Shown: positions 22,335 through 31,307 of the stretch, one piece after another
How the letters are laid out: the number at the start of each line of letters is the position of its first letter
Numbering within the stretch: position 1 is the stretch's first letter
NCBI RefSeq assembly: GCF_007828045.1
Contig: NZ_VITN01000018.1
Span: forward strand, 85,282-149,281
DNA length: 64,000 nucleotides
Direction: 5' to 3'
Source: Nitrospirillum amazonense
GTDB lineage: Bacteria > Pseudomonadota > Alphaproteobacteria > Azospirillales > Azospirillaceae
The notes under the pieces: generated by a model
The model's input: the letters and a program-made list of their open reading frames with translations, nothing else
Told to the model about the DNA's origin: nothing
Databases searched by the model: none
Made by a program: the position numbers and the translations under genes

Positions 22335-23126
22335 CTAGGCGTCATACCCCGGTGACTCCCGGGCCAGGCGGCGCAGCAGGCCGGCCCAGGGCAGCTTGGC
22401 GTGATCGGGGCGATGGTTGGCCACCTGCTGGCGCACCTCGGCCTGGGCGTGCTCGGGCGCCAGCAGAATGCCGTCGCGGCCGGCGCTGAGCGTGCGCACC
22501 TGCAGGGTGGCGGAACGTTCCAGGGCATGAATGCCCAGAAAGGCGTGGGCGGCGGTGGGGCCCAGCGCCAGGGTGCCATGGTTGCGCAGCAGCATCAGGC
22601 TCTTATCGCCCAGGTCGGCCACCAGCCGCTCCCGCTCATCCAGGTGCAGGGCGATGCCTTCATAATCGTGATAGGCCAGGCGCGGGATGACGGTCAGGGA
22701 ATGCTGGTTCAGGGGCAGCAGCCCTTCCTTGTGCGCCGAGACGGCGATGCCGTCGGCGGTGTGCAGATGGATGACGAACTTGGCGTCATGCCGGGCGCCG
22801 TGGATGGCGGAATGGATGGTGAAGCCCGCCGGGTTGATGCCGTATTCCGTATCCTCCCAGACCGGCGCCTGAAGGATGTTCCCGTCCAGATCCACCTTCA
22901 CCAGGCTGCTGGCCGTGATCTCATCGAAGTACAGCCCATAGGGGTTGATCAGGAAATGCTCCTCCGGCCCTGGCACGCGGGCGGAGATGTGGGTGTAGAT
23001 CAGGTCGGTCCAGCCGAACAGCGCCACCAGGCGGTAGAGCGCCGCCAGCTCCACCCGCGTCTGCCACTCCGCCTCATCCACCCGCCCTTTCAGGGATTGG
23101 ATGCCCAGGTAGGATCCGTCCGCCAT
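22335..23126 (-). CDS. class II aldolase/adducin family protein
   Basis: A 263-residue zinc-enzyme-type protein. It has the family start ELAALYRLVALFGWTDLIYTHISARVPG and the substrate-loop sequence HFLINPYGLYFDEITAS. It also has the metal-ligand motif HLHTADG and a further ligand region LLRNHGTLALG. Members include fuculose-phosphate aldolase, but many are of unknown substrate, and this one matches the uncharacterised ketotetronate-like branch no better than others. ATG 23126 follows GGAGAATGAG; the open frame reaches 23144. It may share the operon of the toxin pair downstream only by position. Confidence 0.88.
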   Translation of the reverse strand: MADGSYLGIQSLKGRVDEAEWQTRVELAALYRLVALFGWTDLIYTHISARVPGPEEHFLINPYGLYFDEITASSLVKVDLDGNILQAPVWEDTEYGINPAGFTIHSAIHGARHDAKFVIHLHTADGIAVSAHKEGLLPLNQHSLTVIPRLAYHDYEGIALHLDERERLVADLGDKSLMLLRNHGTLALGPTAAHAFLGIHALERSATLQVRTLSAGRDGILLAPEHAQAEVRQQVANHRPDHAKLPWAGLLRRLARESPGYDA

Positions 23127-23324
23127 CCTCATTCTCCATCGCATTGACTGGCTTTCAGCGTCGATCCACGCGGGCGGGACGTCAAATTGGGGATTTTAAA
23201 GCTTGGCTTGAGCGCCGCTGGGTCCGCCGCCGCTCAAGAGACTGTTGAAACTTATCAAACAGTCGGCGCCGCGCCCGTCCGCTAGCCTGGGTTCTCGCTG
23301 TAACGGCATGGGTTCGGGTGCAAC

Positions 23325-24290
23325 ATGGCATGGGGTCGGGATTGGTCGCGGCGGGGCTTCTTGCGCGCGGGGGTAGGACTGGGGGCGGTCATCGCCGCCC
23401 CGGCCGTGCTGAGCGCCTGCGACGACAAGAAGGCGCCGGGCGTCCTGAAGGTGGGGGACCAGCGCGGCGGCCTGCAGGCCCTGCTCAGCGCCTATCCCGA
23501 TGACAAGCCCGGCCTGGACTATCAGGTGGAATGGGCGCAATTCCCCAACGCCGCCCCGGTGATCGAGGCGCTGAACGCCCAGGCCATCGACGTGGGGGCG
23601 GTGGGCGACGCGCCCTTCGGCTTCGGCTTGGCGGGCAAGGCCCAGATCAAGGCCGTTTCCGCCTATCGCTCCAGCGGTGAGGGCACGGCCGTGCTGGTGA
23701 AGCCGGACGGCCCGGTCCAGGCGGTGGCCGACCTTGCCGGGCGCACGGTCGCGACCAGCAAGGGGTCCATCGGCCATTTCCTGGTGCTGCGCGCCCTGGC
23801 GGAGGCGGGTGTGCCGGTGGACAAGGTGACCATCGCCTTCCTGGCGCCCAACGACGCCAAGGCCGCCCTGCTGGCCGGCAGCATCGACGCCTGGGCCACC
23901 TGGGATCCGTACACCGCCCTGGGGGAGCTGCATGACGGCTTGAAGGTGCTGGTGAATGCGCGGGGGCGCATGCCCGGCCTGTCCTACCTGCTGTCCACAC
24001 CGGCGGCGCTGTCCGCCCGCCGCGCCCTGGTGCGCGACTTCGTGGCCCGCATCGACCGGGCGCGGGAATATTCCGCCGCCAAGCCCGACGCCTACGCCGC
24101 GGTTTTCGCCCAGCAGACCGGCGTGCCGGCTGAGGTGGCGTCGCTCATGATCCGGCGCACCAACTTCCACCCCGTGGCCTTGGACGACGGCATCATCGCC
24201 GACCAGCAGAGCATCGTGGACCAGTTCGCCAAGGTGGGGCTGGGTGGCGACGGCCTGGATGTGCGGCCGGCCTTCGAGCGGGTGCTGTAG
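23325..24290 (+). CDS. ABC transporter substrate-binding lipoprotein (aliphatic sulfonate/nitrate type)
   Basis: A 321-residue SsuA/NrtA-like binding protein. The N-terminus combines a twin-arginine-like SRRGFLRAG with a lipobox ending in VLSAC (Cys near residue 32), so it should be membrane-tethered outside. The binding domain contains IDVGAVGDAPFGFGLAG, VKPDGPVQAVADLAGRTVAT and DAWATWDPYTALGE, typical of the sulfonate family. It lies 4 kb before the matching transporter genes (28360-30120) and is separated from them by unrelated genes. A second, similar protein is encoded at 33411. Confidence 0.88.
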   Translation: MAWGRDWSRRGFLRAGVGLGAVIAAPAVLSACDDKKAPGVLKVGDQRGGLQALLSAYPDDKPGLDYQVEWAQFPNAAPVIEALNAQAIDVGAVGDAPFGFGLAGKAQIKAVSAYRSSGEGTAVLVKPDGPVQAVADLAGRTVATSKGSIGHFLVLRALAEAGVPVDKVTIAFLAPNDAKAALLAGSIDAWATWDPYTALGELHDGLKVLVNARGRMPGLSYLLSTPAALSARRALVRDFVARIDRAREYSAAKPDAYAAVFAQQTGVPAEVASLMIRRTNFHPVALDDGIIADQQSIVDQFAKVGLGGDGLDVRPAFERVL

Positions 24291-24302
24291 GGTCGGCCGG
24301 GG

Positions 24303-25520
24303 TCAGGAGGGCCGGTCGCCCGGCTGTTCCTCCACCAGCAGCGTTTCCACCTCCGACGCGCGGGTCAGGGTGATGTCCACCGGGCAGCGGTTGGCGATGG
24401 ACAGCAGCTTGGCCCGCTGCTCCGCATCCAGGGGGCCTTCCAGGGTGATGGTGCGGGTGAACAGGTCGGCGGGCGTCTGGTCCGGCCGCTTGGTATGCAC
24501 CACCCGCGTCTGGGCGCGCACCAGGGGCAGGCCCTTGCGCTCCGCATACATGCGCATGGTCATGGTGGTGCAGGCGGCCAAGCCCGCCGACACGAAGTCA
24601 TAGGGGGCAAGGCCGCTGTTCAGGCCCCCCACGTCCACCGGCTCATCCGCCAGGAACTGGTGTGGGCCGCTGCGCAGGACCAGCTGATAGCGGCCGCGAC
24701 CCGTCTCCGTCGCCAGCACGCCTTCTGCCGCGCCATGCGGATCCGGCGTCTCGCCCTGCTGCGGCAGATAGCGGCTGGCCCAGGCGGCGATGACGGCCGC
24801 CGCGTAGTCGGCGTCCGCCGGGCGGGTCAGCAGGTGGTCGGCGTCGTCCAGCGAGACGAAGCTCTTGGGGTGCTTCGCGGCCACGAAGATGCGGGTGGCG
24901 TTGTCGATGCCCACCGTCATGTCGCCCGGGGCGTGCAGGATCAGCAGCGGACGGCGCAGACGGGCGATGCGCGCCGCCAAATCCTGTTCGCGGGCATCGT
25001 CGACGAAGCTCTGGCGGATCACGAAGGGTCGGCCGGCCAGATCGACCTCAGCCTCGCCCTCCGCCTCGATGCGGTTCAGCGCTTCCGGCCCGAAGGTTTG
25101 CAGCACATGGGCCACATCGGACGGGGCGGCGATGGTGACGACGGCCTTGACCGTGGGCATATCGCCGGCGGCGGCCAGGGCCGCGGCCCCGCCGAAGCTG
25201 TGGCCCACCAGCAGGCTGGGCGGCATGCCCGCCTGGGTCATGGCCGCATAGGCCGCCATCAGGTCATCGACATCGGCCGCGAAGCCGCCATCGGCGAAGC
25301 CACCGCCGCTTTTGCCCAGCCCGGCGAAGTCGAAGCGCAGCACGCCGATGCCGGTCATGGCCAGGGCGCGGGCCAGCCGCGTGGTGGCCAGGCTGTCCTT
25401 TCCGCAGGTGAAGCAGTGGGCGAAGATGGCCCAGCCGCGCGGCGTACCCTCCGCCGGCTCGATCCTGCCGGACAAGCGGTACCTCTTGGCGCTGTCGAAA
25501 TCGAACTGCTGGCTGGCCAT
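24303..25520 (-). CDS. alpha/beta hydrolase fused to OsmC-like peroxide-reductase domain
   Basis: A 405-residue two-domain protein. Residues 1-260 form an alpha/beta hydrolase with nucleophile motif GHSFG (Ser108) and a late histidine in DDADHLL. Residues 275-405 form an OsmC/Ohr domain with its two cysteines in LAACTTMTMRMYAERKG and ANRCPVD. Such fusions are widespread, and their function is thought to concern organic peroxides or thioesters. ATG 25520 follows GGGAGG. It runs against the surrounding sulfur genes, with 12 bases to the binding-protein stop at 24290. Confidence 0.9.
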   Translation of the reverse strand: MASQQFDFDSAKRYRLSGRIEPAEGTPRGWAIFAHCFTCGKDSLATTRLARALAMTGIGVLRFDFAGLGKSGGGFADGGFAADVDDLMAAYAAMTQAGMPPSLLVGHSFGGAAALAAAGDMPTVKAVVTIAAPSDVAHVLQTFGPEALNRIEAEGEAEVDLAGRPFVIRQSFVDDAREQDLAARIARLRRPLLILHAPGDMTVGIDNATRIFVAAKHPKSFVSLDDADHLLTRPADADYAAAVIAAWASRYLPQQGETPDPHGAAEGVLATETGRGRYQLVLRSGPHQFLADEPVDVGGLNSGLAPYDFVSAGLAACTTMTMRMYAERKGLPLVRAQTRVVHTKRPDQTPADLFTRTITLEGPLDAEQRAKLLSIANRCPVDITLTRASEVETLLVEEQPGDRPS

Positions 25521-25818
25521 GGCGGCCTCCCTTCCCTCTGCCTGTCGTTCTTGTAGCACCGCCGGTGGGGCAATGGCCAAGTGTACTCGATCAGAGTAAG
25601 TGGCCAGTGGCCCCAAGCGTTCTCGCGGGCCGGAGCCGTTAATCTATCTTAATTTTGGCCAAACCTTTGAGAGATCAAAATAGCCAGGCGCCTGTTACAC
25701 GCCAGGGGGCATGACCCGGCTTGTTCGCGATCATCGCGTCAGCATTCGTCAGGAGGGGGTAGATGGCGGCAGCCCGCCGTGTGCCAACGGCGAGCTGCCA
25801 TTCATGTGCCTCGATGAA
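25521..25818. other. intergenic region with possible truncated gene start
   Basis: 298 bases. It holds the promoter of the hydrolase-OsmC gene at the left. At the right, a strong ribosome-site-like CAGGAGGGGG precedes ATG 25763, opening an 81-codon frame that runs antisense into the 3' end of the SDR gene. The frame has no recognisable product and may be the remnant of a gene cut by insertion of the SDR/LysR pair. Confidence 0.35.
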
Positions 25819-26565
25819 TCAGAACTGGGTCAGGCCGCCATCGACGACCAGCTCGGCGCCCGTTGTGTATGAGGAGTCATCACTCGCCAAAAACAGCACG
25901 GCCTTGGCGAGTTCAGCCGCATCACCGAAGCGCTTCAGCCCGACCTTCTGCGTGATGCCTGCCGCGACCTCCGCAAGCACGTCCTCGGGCAAGCCGATCT
26001 TGCTGTAGAAGGGCGTCGAAATCGCGCCCGGGCTGATCGCGTTCACGCGGATGCCGCGGGGGGCCAGTTCCGCGCCGAGAGTGCGAACCAGCGAACGGGT
26101 CGCCGCCTTCGTCGCGGCGAGGATCGACAGACCGGGATAGCCGATCGTGTTCAGGAACGAGGTCGTCACGATGATGCTGCCGCCGTCCGCGATGATCGGG
26201 GCGGTCTTCTGGATGGTGAAGAACGTTCCGGTGAAGTTGAGGGCAATGTTCTCGGCGACATAATCCTCCGTCACGGCATCGAGCGGAGCGACGGTGGTCG
26301 CGCCGGCGTTGGCGAACACGACATCGATCCGGCCGAACCTGGCGCGGGTCTTTTCGACGGCGCGCTCGATGTCGGCCACCTTGCGGATGTCCGCACGCAC
26401 CAGGAGAGCCCTGCCCCCGAGAACCTGTCCCGCAGCTGTAAGGCGATCCTCGGTCGAGCCGACCAGTACCACCTGGGCGCCCTCGGCCTGAAAGAGCTTC
26501 GCGGCTTCCAGGCCGATGCCCGAAGTCCCGCCGGTGACGAATGCGACTTTGTTCGTGAGCTTCAT
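25819..26565 (-). CDS. short-chain dehydrogenase/reductase-like protein lacking the catalytic tyrosine
   Basis: This 248-residue SDR-fold protein has the nucleotide motif TGGTSGIG (11-18), NAG (86-88), Ser136 and Lys153. However, the active-site tyrosine four residues before the lysine is replaced by leucine (codon 26119-26121), giving SILAATK where YSATK is usual. The C-terminus GAELVVDGGLTQF is typical. ATG 26565 is chosen over ATG 26577. The gene is divergent from the LysR gene at 26998, a common pairing of LysR and target. Codon use is less uniform than in neighbouring genes. Confidence 0.88.
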   Translation of the reverse strand: MKLTNKVAFVTGGTSGIGLEAAKLFQAEGAQVVLVGSTEDRLTAAGQVLGGRALLVRADIRKVADIERAVEKTRARFGRIDVVFANAGATTVAPLDAVTEDYVAENIALNFTGTFFTIQKTAPIIADGGSIIVTTSFLNTIGYPGLSILAATKAATRSLVRTLGAELAPRGIRVNAISPGAISTPFYSKIGLPEDVLAEVAAGITQKVGLKRFGDAAELAKAVLFLASDDSSYTTGAELVVDGGLTQF

Positions 26566-26997
26566 GACAATTTCCATTGAGTGGGAAGATCACAAGCTGA
26601 TCGCTGCGAGCATTCCATCTCGACGATCGCCTTGCTTGCAATGGAAGATGGGTCTGGTCGTCAAACTGCGGAATTCAGTGAAACCGCGCAGCATTTGATC
26701 GAAAAATGATGAGCTGGATGCGTTGAGGGTCTCGAGCAGGACCGGGGATTATTTTGCGCGCTGGATATCAGCGCCGGCCCACTGTCTTGAAGCTGGCCAC
26801 GTCCCGCCTTTGGAGGCCCAGTCGCTCACGGAGGAGACGGTTGGCAAAATCGGGGGGCGATGATCCTGTCGCGTGCCTTGGGTGAAAAAGGTGTTTTCGA
26901 CAGGGGCGCCGGCCGACATAAGACGAATCCGCTCAACGCCATTTCCCGGCTGGGCGACCAACTGACTGCGATAACCCCTTCAAGTCTGGAGAACGAT
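26566..26997. promoter_or_regulatory. divergent SDR / LysR promoter region
   Basis: 432 bases between divergent genes with lower GC than the flanking operons, notably from 26660 to 26760. No gene is supported. The in-frame extension of the LysR ORF up to 26860 does not resemble the family. A LysR binding site is expected here, but no clear dyad was found by eye. Confidence 0.4.
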
Positions 26998-27918
26998 TTG
27001 GATCGACTGCAAGCCATGGCCATGTTGGTGTCCTCGGTAGAGGAGGGAAGCCTTTCGGCTGCCGCCAGGAGGCTGCGGGTTCCGGTCGCGACCCTCACGC
27101 GGAACGTTAACGATCTTGAGGCTCTGGTAGGTACCAAGCTGCTCGTCCGGTCGACGAGGAAGCTTGAACTCACCGACGCCGGGGCCGATTACGTGGTCGC
27201 GGCAAGGCAGATCCTGGAACAGGTCGACGATCAGGAGCGTCGTGCCGCTGGTGAATTCATCGCGCCGCGCGGCGAGCTGGTCGTCACCACGCCCGTGCAG
27301 GTCGCGCGCTTGCGCGTGCTGCCGGTGATCGATCAGTTCCTGGCGGAATATCCCGAGATCAGAATACGTCTGATACAGTCCGACCGCGACGTCGATCTTA
27401 TCGACGCCCACGTCGACGTGGCGGTCCGGATCGGCCGCTTACGCGACAGCAACCTGGTCGCGACGCGGGTGGGCAGCTTGCGCGTAGTAGTGGTGGCCAG
27501 CGCGATGCTATTCGAGAAGCACGGACGACCGAGGGTGCCGGAAGACCTCATCGGTTATCCTTGCGTGGTATTTGACGCGCCTGCCCTCTCTCCATGGCGC
27601 TTTCGCAACGTGAATACCGGGGAAGTTTCCACGATAGCGGCTGTGCCACGGTTGATTGTGTCATCGCCCGATGCCGCTGTGGATTCCGCAATCGACGGCA
27701 TTGGCGTAACGCGAGTTCTGGAACACGACGCCGCCGCTGCAATCGCGGCGGGGAAGCTCGATTTTATCTTGCAAGAGTTCGAGGTCGAACCGCTCCCGGT
27801 GCACATAGTGCATATTTCCAGGAATGTCATGCCATTGAAGCTTCGGCGTTTTCTCGACTTTGCGGTGCCCAGGCTGCGCGAGAGATTGTCCGAATTTGGA
27901 CGCATTCCCGCCGTCTAG
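26998..27918 (+). CDS. LysR-family transcriptional regulator (AaeR/DmlR-like)
   Basis: A 306-residue regulator. The start is taken at TTG 26998, preceded by GGAGAACGA, because the protein then begins LDRLQAMAMLVSSVEEGSLSAAARRLRVPVATLTRN, the usual opening of this LysR branch; the longer frame adds 46 atypical residues. The effector domain contains RGELVVTTPVQVARLRVLPVIDQFLAEYPEIRI. It is divergent from the SDR gene and probably controls it. Together they sit between genes of the sulfonate locus and look inserted. Confidence 0.85.
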   Translation: MDRLQAMAMLVSSVEEGSLSAAARRLRVPVATLTRNVNDLEALVGTKLLVRSTRKLELTDAGADYVVAARQILEQVDDQERRAAGEFIAPRGELVVTTPVQVARLRVLPVIDQFLAEYPEIRIRLIQSDRDVDLIDAHVDVAVRIGRLRDSNLVATRVGSLRVVVVASAMLFEKHGRPRVPEDLIGYPCVVFDAPALSPWRFRNVNTGEVSTIAAVPRLIVSSPDAAVDSAIDGIGVTRVLEHDAAAAIAAGKLDFILQEFEVEPLPVHIVHISRNVMPLKLRRFLDFAVPRLRERLSEFGRIPAV

Positions 27919-28359
27919 CAAAAATATGCCGTTGCGACGAGGCACCCAGGGGAGAAGCAGTCCGAACGGATCGTGCCCCCCTGGCGTGGTGTAGCAGGCG
28001 CCACAGCGCCTCGGCGCAATCTCCACCCAGATACCGACCTTGCTGGCTTGTCGCTGACGCATCAGCGCCAGACCGCTCAAGGCGTCAGCGACAAGCCTGA
28101 GGGGCCATGCTTTGGCGCCTTTGTCGCGCGCAGAAATCACTAATAATTTCAACGACGGGCCACGTATGCGGTCAGCGGGTGGCCACTTTATACGATCGGG
28201 GACACAAGCCGTCCGCCGCCACGCAACGAAATCTCCATGCTTGAGAATTTTCAAACATTCACAGCATGAGAAGTCCATTGCCGGATTAAAATCCACGACA
28301 TTTAATGGAGTTTATCGATCAGAGATCACCATATTTCACATGTAGAATGAGGTGCGGCC
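27919..28359. other. gene-free junction with a long inverted repeat, upstream of ssuC
   Basis: 441 bases with no supported gene. The left part carries a perfect 16-bp inverted repeat (28045-28060 with 28082-28097) listed separately. The right part (28230-28350) is the most AT-rich stretch nearby and should contain the ssuC promoter. A minus-strand open frame covers much of it but shows no recognisable protein. Confidence 0.5.
28045..28097. repeat. 16-bp perfect inverted repeat, 21-base spacer
   Basis: GGCTTGTCGCTGACGC (28045-28060) is followed, after 21 bases, by its exact reverse complement (28082-28097). It lies 127 bases after the LysR stop. It may be a terminator-like hairpin without T-run, or the scar or end of a mobile element that brought in the SDR/LysR pair. 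Confidence 0.6.
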
Positions 28360-29205
28360 TTGTCCCTGACCCTCGACGCTCCGCAGGACGCGGCGTTGCC
28401 CGCCGTCCACCGGCCCCCCGGCGCCCCGCTGATCCGGCGCCTTCTGGCGCGGCTGGGCAATTCCCGCTGGACCGTGCCCCTGGCCCTGGTCCTGGCGTGG
28501 GAGCTGGGGTCGCGGGTGGGTTTGGTGCCCTCCCGCGTGCTGGCCGCCCCCAGCGCCGTGCTGGCCACCTTCTGGACCCTGCTGGCCTCGGGCGAGCTGG
28601 TGTCCAACCTGCTGGTGTCGCTGGTCCGCGTGGCCACGGGCCTGGGCATCGGGGTCGGCGTCGGCACGGTGCTGGCCGTCCTGGCCGGCCTGTTCCGCCG
28701 GGGGGAGACGCTGGTCGACCCCCTGATGCAGATGCTGCGCACCTTGCCCTTTCTGGCCCTGGTGCCGCTGTTCATCGTGTGGTTCGGCATTGGCGAGGTG
28801 CCCAAGGTGGCGCTGATCGCCTTGGGGGCCGCCTTCCCCACCTACCTCACCCTGTTCTCCGGCATCCGCGCCATCGAGGCCAAGCTGGTGGAGGCGGGGC
28901 GCAGCTTCGGCCTGTCGCGGCTGGAGCTGATCACCAACGTGGTGCTGCCGGGGGCGACCCCGTCCTTTCTGGTCGGCCTGCGCTACGCCCTGGGCCATGC
29001 CTGGCTGAGCCTGGTGGTGGCGGAACAGATCAACGCCTCCGCCGGCCTGGGCTACCTCATCAACAACGCCCGCGACTTCATGCGCACCGACATCATCGTC
29101 GTCTGCCTGGGCGTCTATGCCGTGCTGGGCTTGGGCACCGACTTCCTCGTCCGCCTTCTGGAGCGCCGCCTGCTGGCCTGGCGTCCCACCTTCCTGGAGC
29201 GCTGA
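28360..29205 (+). CDS. ssuC: ABC transporter permease, sulfonate type
   Basis: A 281-residue inner-membrane permease with about six helices and the ATPase-contact loop EAGRSFGLSRLELITNVVLPGATP of the binding-protein-dependent family. The helical text VDPLMQMLRTLPFLALVPLFIVWFG is typical of SsuC/TauC/NrtB. The start is TTG 28360 with GAGGTG upstream; no ATG lies nearby in frame. The next gene begins 3 bases after its stop. With ssuB and the two binding proteins it should import alkanesulfonates or related sulfur compounds. Confidence 0.9.
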   Translation: MSLTLDAPQDAALPAVHRPPGAPLIRRLLARLGNSRWTVPLALVLAWELGSRVGLVPSRVLAAPSAVLATFWTLLASGELVSNLLVSLVRVATGLGIGVGVGTVLAVLAGLFRRGETLVDPLMQMLRTLPFLALVPLFIVWFGIGEVPKVALIALGAAFPTYLTLFSGIRAIEAKLVEAGRSFGLSRLELITNVVLPGATPSFLVGLRYALGHAWLSLVVAEQINASAGLGYLINNARDFMRTDIIVVCLGVYAVLGLGTDFLVRLLERRLLAWRPTFLER

Positions 29206-29208
29206 ACC

Positions 29209-30120
29209 ATGGCTTCCAACACCGCCCCTTTGACCGTTCCCACTGCGTCCAGCGACGCGGCTGTCCGGGTACGCGGCTTCACCCGCCGCTTCGGCGACGT
29301 TACCGTGCTGCGCGACCTGGACCTGGACATCGCCCCGGGTGAGTTCGTGGCCCTGCTGGGCCGCAGCGGCTCGGGCAAGACTACGCTGTTGCGCACACTG
29401 GCCGGCCTGGATGCCGCCCCGGCGGAACAGGTGTCCACCCCCGGCGCCCGCGCCGTGGTGTTCCAGGAACCGCGCCTGCTGCCGTGGAAGAAGGTGTGGC
29501 GCAACGTCACCCTGGGCCTGAAGGGCGGCCGCACACGCCTGCAGGCCATGGCCGCGCTGGAGGAGGTGGGCCTGGGCCATCGTGTCGACGCCTGGCCCGC
29601 CACCCTGTCGGGGGGTGAGGCGCAACGCGCCGCGCTGGCCCGCGCCCTGGTGCGTGAGCCGCGGCTGCTGTTGCTGGACGAACCCTTCGCCGCCCTGGAC
29701 GCCCTGACCCGTTTGCGCATGCATCAGCTGGTGCTGTCGCTATGGCGGGCGCACCGCCCGGCCGTTCTGCTGGTCACCCATGACGTGGACGAGGCGATCG
29801 CCTTGGCCGACCGCATCCTGGTGCTGGCCGACGGCCGGCTGGCGGTGGAGGAGAAGGTGACCCTGGCCCGTCCGCGCGAGGCGGGGCCGGAATTCCAGGC
29901 CCTGCGCCGCCGCCTGCTGGGTCACCTTGGGGTGGAACAGCCGGTGCCCCGCGATACGGCGCCCCTGACCTTCATCCCGCCCGCCGCCGGCCTGCGCCCC
30001 GGCTGGAACCGGCCGGCCGCCGTCAACGGTCACGCTGTCAACGGTCACGCCGTCAACGGTCACAACGGCCATAATGGTGGCGTTCATCATGGCGCCCAGC
30101 TGGGCGGGGGCCTGTCATGA
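29209..30120 (+). CDS. ssuB: ABC transporter ATP-binding protein, sulfonate type
   Basis: A 303-residue ATPase with Walker A GRSGSGKTT (about residue 48), signature LSGGEAQRAALARAL, Walker B LLLLDEPFAALDA and switch histidine in LLVTHDVDEA. Homology ends near residue 245. The C-terminal tail is odd: it contains VNGHAVNGHAVNGHNGHNGG, encoded by three tandem 15-base units, and ends in a Gly-rich stretch. The stop overlaps the next gene's start (ATGA). The partner permease is SsuC. Confidence 0.92.
   Translation: MASNTAPLTVPTASSDAAVRVRGFTRRFGDVTVLRDLDLDIAPGEFVALLGRSGSGKTTLLRTLAGLDAAPAEQVSTPGARAVVFQEPRLLPWKKVWRNVTLGLKGGRTRLQAMAALEEVGLGHRVDAWPATLSGGEAQRAALARALVREPRLLLLDEPFAALDALTRLRMHQLVLSLWRAHRPAVLLVTHDVDEAIALADRILVLADGRLAVEEKVTLARPREAGPEFQALRRRLLGHLGVEQPVPRDTAPLTFIPPAAGLRPGWNRPAAVNGHAVNGHAVNGHNGHNGGVHHGAQLGGGLS
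30022..30066 (+). repeat. three tandem 15-bp units in the ssuB 3' end
   Basis: Units starting GTCAACGGTCAC at 30022, 30037 and 30052 repeat with period 15 and encode VNGHA, VNGHA and VNGHN. The period is a multiple of three, so copy-number change would keep the frame and alter only tail length. Confidence 0.85.
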
Positions 30121-31295
30121 CGGCGGCCCTGCGCCGCGTGGAAGCAGTGGAGGAGGGGCGCCTCGACGGCCCGGCCTTGGACGCCGTGCTGGCCGAACTG
30201 ACAGCCGAGTTCGCCGCCGGCGCCGCTGCGCATGACCGCGCCGGCAGCTTTCCCTTCGAAAACTTCGGAAGCCTGCACGCCAAGGGCCTGCTGGGCCTGA
30301 CGGTGGGGTCCGCCTGGGGCGGTGCCGGCGCCGACCTCGCCACCACGCTGAAAGTGGTGCGGGCGGTGGCCAAGGGCGACCCCGCGACCGCCCTGGTGCT
30401 GGTGATGCAGTACCTGTTTCATGCCTCGGTTGATCAACGCGTCGTGCCCGACGCGCTCTACGGCCGGGTGGCGCGGGACGCGGTGGAGAATGGCGCCCTG
30501 ATCAACGCCCTGCGGGTGGAGCCCGACCTGGGCACGCCGGCGCGCGGCGGCCTGCCGGCCACGGTGGCGCGGCGCACGGCCGATGGCTGGGTGATCAGCG
30601 GGCACAAGCTCTATTCCACCGGCATCCCGGCGCTGACCTGGCTGCTGGTCTGGGCCCGCACCGATGAGGCGGAACCGCGCGTCGGCGGCTTTCTGGTGCA
30701 CCGTGACAGCCCCGGCATCCAGGTGGTCGAAACCTGGGACCATCTGGGCCTGCGCGCCAGCGGCAGCCATGACGTCATCCTGACCGACGTGCCCACGCCG
30801 CTGAACCACGCCCTGGATTTGCGCAAGCCGGGTGAGATCAGCCCCCGCGACGCCGTGTTCGGCGCCTGGGCCGCGGTCCTGACCGCCGGCATCTACGACG
30901 CGGTAGCGGAGGCGGCGCGCGACTGGCTGATCGAATTCGCCCGCCAGCGGGTGCCCAGCAACCTGGGCGCCGCCCTGTCCACCCTGCCGCGCTTCCAGGA
31001 GGCGGTGGGCACCATCAACGGCCTGCTGCTGTCCAACCGCGCCCTGCTGACCGCCGCCACGCGCGGGGAGACCAGCACGGCGGAATCCGGCCTGGTGAAG
31101 CATCTGGTGACGGAGAACGCCATCCAGGCGGTGGAGACGGCGGTGCGCCTGACCGGCAACCCCGGCATCACCCGCCACAATCCGCTGGAGCGGCATTACC
31201 GCGACGTGCTGTGCGGCCGCATCCATACCCCCCAGGCCGATGTGGTGCTGGTCGGCGCTGGCCGCGCCGCCTTCGCCGCCGCCACCCCCTCCTGA
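30117..31295 (+). CDS. acyl-CoA-dehydrogenase-family flavoprotein, SfnB/DszC-like
   Basis: A 392-residue protein of the acyl-CoA dehydrogenase fold. It has GLTVGSAWGGAGADLATTL near the N-terminus, WVISGHKLYSTGIPALTWLLVWAR in the middle beta domain and VRLTGNPGITRHNPLERHYRDV at the C-terminus, where flavin contacts lie. In sulfur loci such proteins (SfnB, DszC) act as FMNH2-dependent monooxygenases or support sulfone/sulfonate use; its own reaction is not provable here. It overlaps ssuB by four bases and is 12 bases from the monooxygenase gene. Confidence 0.85.
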   Translation: MTAALRRVEAVEEGRLDGPALDAVLAELTAEFAAGAAAHDRAGSFPFENFGSLHAKGLLGLTVGSAWGGAGADLATTLKVVRAVAKGDPATALVLVMQYLFHASVDQRVVPDALYGRVARDAVENGALINALRVEPDLGTPARGGLPATVARRTADGWVISGHKLYSTGIPALTWLLVWARTDEAEPRVGGFLVHRDSPGIQVVETWDHLGLRASGSHDVILTDVPTPLNHALDLRKPGEISPRDAVFGAWAAVLTAGIYDAVAEAARDWLIEFARQRVPSNLGAALSTLPRFQEAVGTINGLLLSNRALLTAATRGETSTAESGLVKHLVTENAIQAVETAVRLTGNPGITRHNPLERHYRDVLCGRIHTPQADVVLVGAGRAAFAAATPS

Positions 31296-31307
31296 AGAGG
31301 TTCCGCC

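Noticed and set aside
27661..28296. 211-codon minus-strand frame in the junction upstream of ssuC
   Set aside because: It overlaps the end of the LysR gene antisense and shows no recognisable family; a transposase remnant was considered but could not be supported.
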